IMG/VR virus record: IMGVR_UViG_3300025687_000049
Location: 1-58,681 of that record
Source of the DNA: a virus
Direction: 5' to 3' (one strand)
Length of the DNA stretch: 58,681 nucleotides
Position 1 is the stretch's first letter. Every line of letters begins with the position of its first letter. The translations under genes were made by a program, and so were the position numbers. This document shows, in pieces, positions 56,584 to 58,681 of the stretch. The notes under the pieces are model-generated. The model did no database searches, was not told where the DNA came from, and saw nothing but the letters and a program-made list of their open reading frames with translations.

Positions 56584-58286
56584 TGGAATATTCTCGCAGT
56601 AGGGAAGCTACCATACGGTAAAACCCTAGAATCGTCTAACTTAGTAGACGGTTGAGTCCCTGATGCTGATATAGCACCACTAGCAGTAGCTGTCCAAGCA
56701 GGGCTAACATCAGAGGTTAGCCCCTCTGTAGCCTCAAAATCTCCAGAACTATAGTAAAAAGTAACCGTTCCAGAAGTGGTTCCAGTAACAGAAGATACTC
56801 TACCGCGAGAGCCCTGTATGGCCCCAATTACACTATCTCCTGGAGATAGTGTACCAGAGCCTGAAGTATAACTAATAGATGCTAGAGCGTTTGCTTTGAA
56901 GCGCTTTCCGCAGGAAGATAACCTTTTTCCGCATCTATCTCCGTGCTCCCACAAAGACCCAAAGTCGGGGGCATTAACCAGTCCATATGCCTGACTTCTT
57001 CCTATATTTTTCCATACTTTGGAAGAGTACAAGAAGTAAGTATTATATTTATCGTTAGTAAATACAGCAGTATATTCGTTAGAGCCCGTATAGGTATTGT
57101 ATACTCTTATACGTTGCCAATCAGCAGAACTATCAGAAGGAGTAGTATTTTGACCTGTAGCTGATTGCCAATAGTTAAATTCTGATGGGGATAGCGTGTG
57201 TGCCGAACCGGTCCCGCCTGCTACAAGATTTACTCGCCCCGTGCCACCCCCTGCTATAGCATTAGCTCTAGTGTTATAAAGATATATTGTGTTGGCAGAA
57301 GCATCATTCACATAATAATAGTTTCCATCTGTCAGATTTCCTATGCTGGCTCCGCCACCATTTTCATAAGTTACCATATCTCCAGTTTCAAACTTATGCC
57401 CAGTTAATGTAATGGTGTCAGGGCCAGTATTTACATCTCCAGCAGCGAATGTAACAGTAGAACTAAGGCTTCCGTCTGACTGAATCTTTTCTAGTCCTGA
57501 TTCTACGGTACTATAATAAGATTGATCTGAGGCTGTACCGGCCCAAAAAGTTACAGAAACTGAATCAGAGATTATATACTCGTCATCTTGGGTTACGTAG
57601 ATATTATAAGCATTTCCGGCTATTTCTATTTGAGAGTCTGTTCTCCAGGTACAACCACCAACCTTTTCCCACTCATTTAGATCTTCTCCTGCGGCAGTAT
57701 ATCTCCAAGGACATACGTTACCGATGATGTTACGTCTAGGAAGTAGTATTCCTGAGAAGTCAATTGGTAATACGGTAATGAAAGAGACGCTGGAAGAGTT
57801 CTCTTCCTGAATTCGATCTAAGTAATACACATCAATAGGCATCTCTATGGGAGGATTAGAATAGCTAGCTTCTCCATATAAGTACTTTTGAAGGGTTCTT
57901 CTTCTACGAACCTTATTTCCTAGTAAGTCCTGATATGATAAAGTGCCTATTAAACTTTGTAAGCTATTATTTCCAGTTGTAGTTCTAAGTACATTAGCTA
58001 TGGTAAGAACAGGTTGTGGAAATTGACCTTGAGACTTATACTCTATTCCCTCTAATCTACATGGCACAGGGTAGTATTCTCTAATAATCCCATTGTCTTC
58101 AAAATCCGGAAACTGGAGTACATTGGATATAGGTGGAGAGGAATTTGGGCTCTCATCCACATAGTCTCCTGTTCCTTTTATATAGTTAGTAAGATAAATA
58201 AAATCAGTGTCATTTATTTGAATCTCGAATAACTCTATATAAGGAGAATTGCCAGAATTAAGTTTTTGAAAATCTTCTACTATCAC
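56580..58286 (-). CDS. Minor tail protein L-like, greatly expanded (568 aa), GTG start
   Basis: Start GTG 58286, overlapping the M-like stop (GTGA). The N-terminal half is the L-like beta domain (YIELFEIQINDTDFIYLTNY; PVPCRLEGIEYKSQGQFPQP). Lambda gpL has about 230 residues and a Cys-ligated iron-sulfur cluster; here Cys192 (NVCPWRY) and Cys212 (GCTWR) are separated from Cys452 and Cys459 (DRCGKRLSSCGKRF) by about 240 inserted residues, and a further about 80 residues lie before the final LPYGSFPTARIF. The inserts are beta-rich and may decorate the tail tip. Confidence 0.75.
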   Translation of the reverse strand: MIVEDFQKLNSGNSPYIELFEIQINDTDFIYLTNYIKGTGDYVDESPNSSPPISNVLQFPDFEDNGIIREYYPVPCRLEGIEYKSQGQFPQPVLTIANVLRTTTGNNSLQSLIGTLSYQDLLGNKVRRRRTLQKYLYGEASYSNPPIEMPIDVYYLDRIQEENSSSVSFITVLPIDFSGILLPRRNIIGNVCPWRYTAAGEDLNEWEKVGGCTWRTDSQIEIAGNAYNIYVTQDDEYIISDSVSVTFWAGTASDQSYYSTVESGLEKIQSDGSLSSTVTFAAGDVNTGPDTITLTGHKFETGDMVTYENGGGASIGNLTDGNYYYVNDASANTIYLYNTRANAIAGGGTGRVNLVAGGTGSAHTLSPSEFNYWQSATGQNTTPSDSSADWQRIRVYNTYTGSNEYTAVFTNDKYNTYFLYSSKVWKNIGRSQAYGLVNAPDFGSLWEHGDRCGKRLSSCGKRFKANALASISYTSGSGTLSPGDSVIGAIQGSRGRVSSVTGTTSGTVTFYYSSGDFEATEGLTSDVSPAWTATASGAISASGTQPSTKLDDSRVLPYGSFPTARIFQ

Positions 58287-58681
58287 GGCTCATACACTCT
58301 TCGTAGCGTGGCATTAACGGAAATTATTCCTTCTTGTGGATAGGCTGCTGACCAAGTATCACATACAACCCCTATCGCGTGATATATAGTTACATCTACA
58401 TTTGACTCTGAAGATATTCCTGAGTCATATAAGTATAACAAAGAAGCCCCATTAGATTCCGCTGAATCTATAGCATAACCACCGTCGTTACTAGCTGACC
58501 CTGTTACTGTAATCCAATCTTCTTCGTATAGCCCAGTAAATACAGTTCCTGAGTTTCTAGAAATTCTTTCTGGCCCTTGTTGAAATGTTACATTACAATC
58601 CGCTGAAGAAGAACCTGGAGGAGAAAACGCAAAACTAGTAACTCCAGCAGTACTATCAAAGAAGTCTGTTAAAAGATTTAT
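58283..58681 (-). CDS. Minor tail protein M-like, C-terminal part, runs off window edge
   Basis: The reading frame is open to the window end and gives 132 residues ending VNATLRRVYEP. LLTDFFDSTAGVTSFAFSPP resembles the C-terminal strand pattern of M-type minor tail proteins (linking tape measure to L), which precede L in lambda order. The last about 100 residues form a beta-rich extension. Incomplete, so assignment is tentative. Confidence 0.55.
   Translation of the reverse strand: MNLLTDFFDSTAGVTSFAFSPPGSSSADCNVTFQQGPERISRNSGTVFTGLYEEDWITVTGSASNDGGYAIDSAESNGASLLYLYDSGISSESNVDVTIYHAIGVVCDTWSAAYPQEGIISVNATLRRVYEP

Noticed and set aside
1-58681. CRISPR arrays, integrase, repressor or insertion sequences
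   Set aside because: No regularly spaced direct repeats, no tyrosine or serine recombinase motif and no transposase were seen; the zinc ribbon at 36191-36934 belongs to an exonuclease, not a transposase.

Overview
The window reads as phage DNA from a Gram-negative host and appears to hold parts of two different phages. Positions 1-40435 carry a short-tailed (podovirus-type) lytic phage: large terminase, portal, scaffold, coat, two tail-tube/nozzle proteins, fibres, ejection proteins and a lysis pair on the minus strand, and early plus replication genes on the plus strand. It has no single-subunit RNA polymerase. Instead it encodes a sigma-70-family factor, so it probably reprograms host RNA polymerase. 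A class II (B12-dependent) ribonucleotide reductase, a T7-type DNA polymerase, endonuclease I and the lack of an RNA polymerase recall SIO1/cobavirus-like aquatic podophages; that placement is inference. An encoded PagL-like lipid A deacylase and lipid-modified or outer-membrane proteins point to a Gram-negative host.

Layout. 1-12033: fibre, lysis, ejection and tail genes (minus). 12132-18448: coat, scaffold, portal, HNH and terminase (minus). 18448-20477: small basic or disordered proteins, a small-terminase candidate, and FN3 and KTSC proteins (minus). 20478-21938: divergent control region with a leftward promoter, an AT-rich stretch, a parS-like palindrome between repeats, three G6 runs, a rightward sigma-70 promoter and a 0.5-kb hairpin-rich leader. 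21939-26072: about 15 small early genes, most preceded by a hairpin and a near-identical leader. 26135-26824: sigma factor. 26925-40299: primase, helicase, polymerase, SSB, exonuclease, endonuclease I, nucleotide-pool enzymes, the PagL-like protein and ribonucleotide reductase. 40344-40432: back-to-back terminators. 40436-43062: two fibre genes (minus).

From about 43154 to 58681 the DNA changes character. It becomes more AT-rich and encodes the distal end of a lambda-type long non-contractile tail (M-, L-, K-, I- and J-like genes in lambda order, with a giant 2915-residue J), then a GNAT, a sulfotransferase-like protein, a small lipoprotein and fibre-type genes. A podovirus does not need this module.

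The first 775 bases recur at 42380-43153 with scattered differences (roughly 97% identical by eye). Joining position 42379 back to position 1 gives a self-consistent 42.4-kb circular map with one divergent and one convergent transcription point. The right arm therefore looks like a second phage joined through a shared fibre gene, either by real recombination or by assembly.

Proposed working scheme: host sigma-70 starts early transcription at 21381-21408. The early phage sigma factor then recognises a promoter present three times (GGGGTTRAC, 16-18 bases, CGATAATAGTAATATT): at its own 3' end for primase/helicase, before DNA polymerase, and leftward at 20802-20829 for virion genes.
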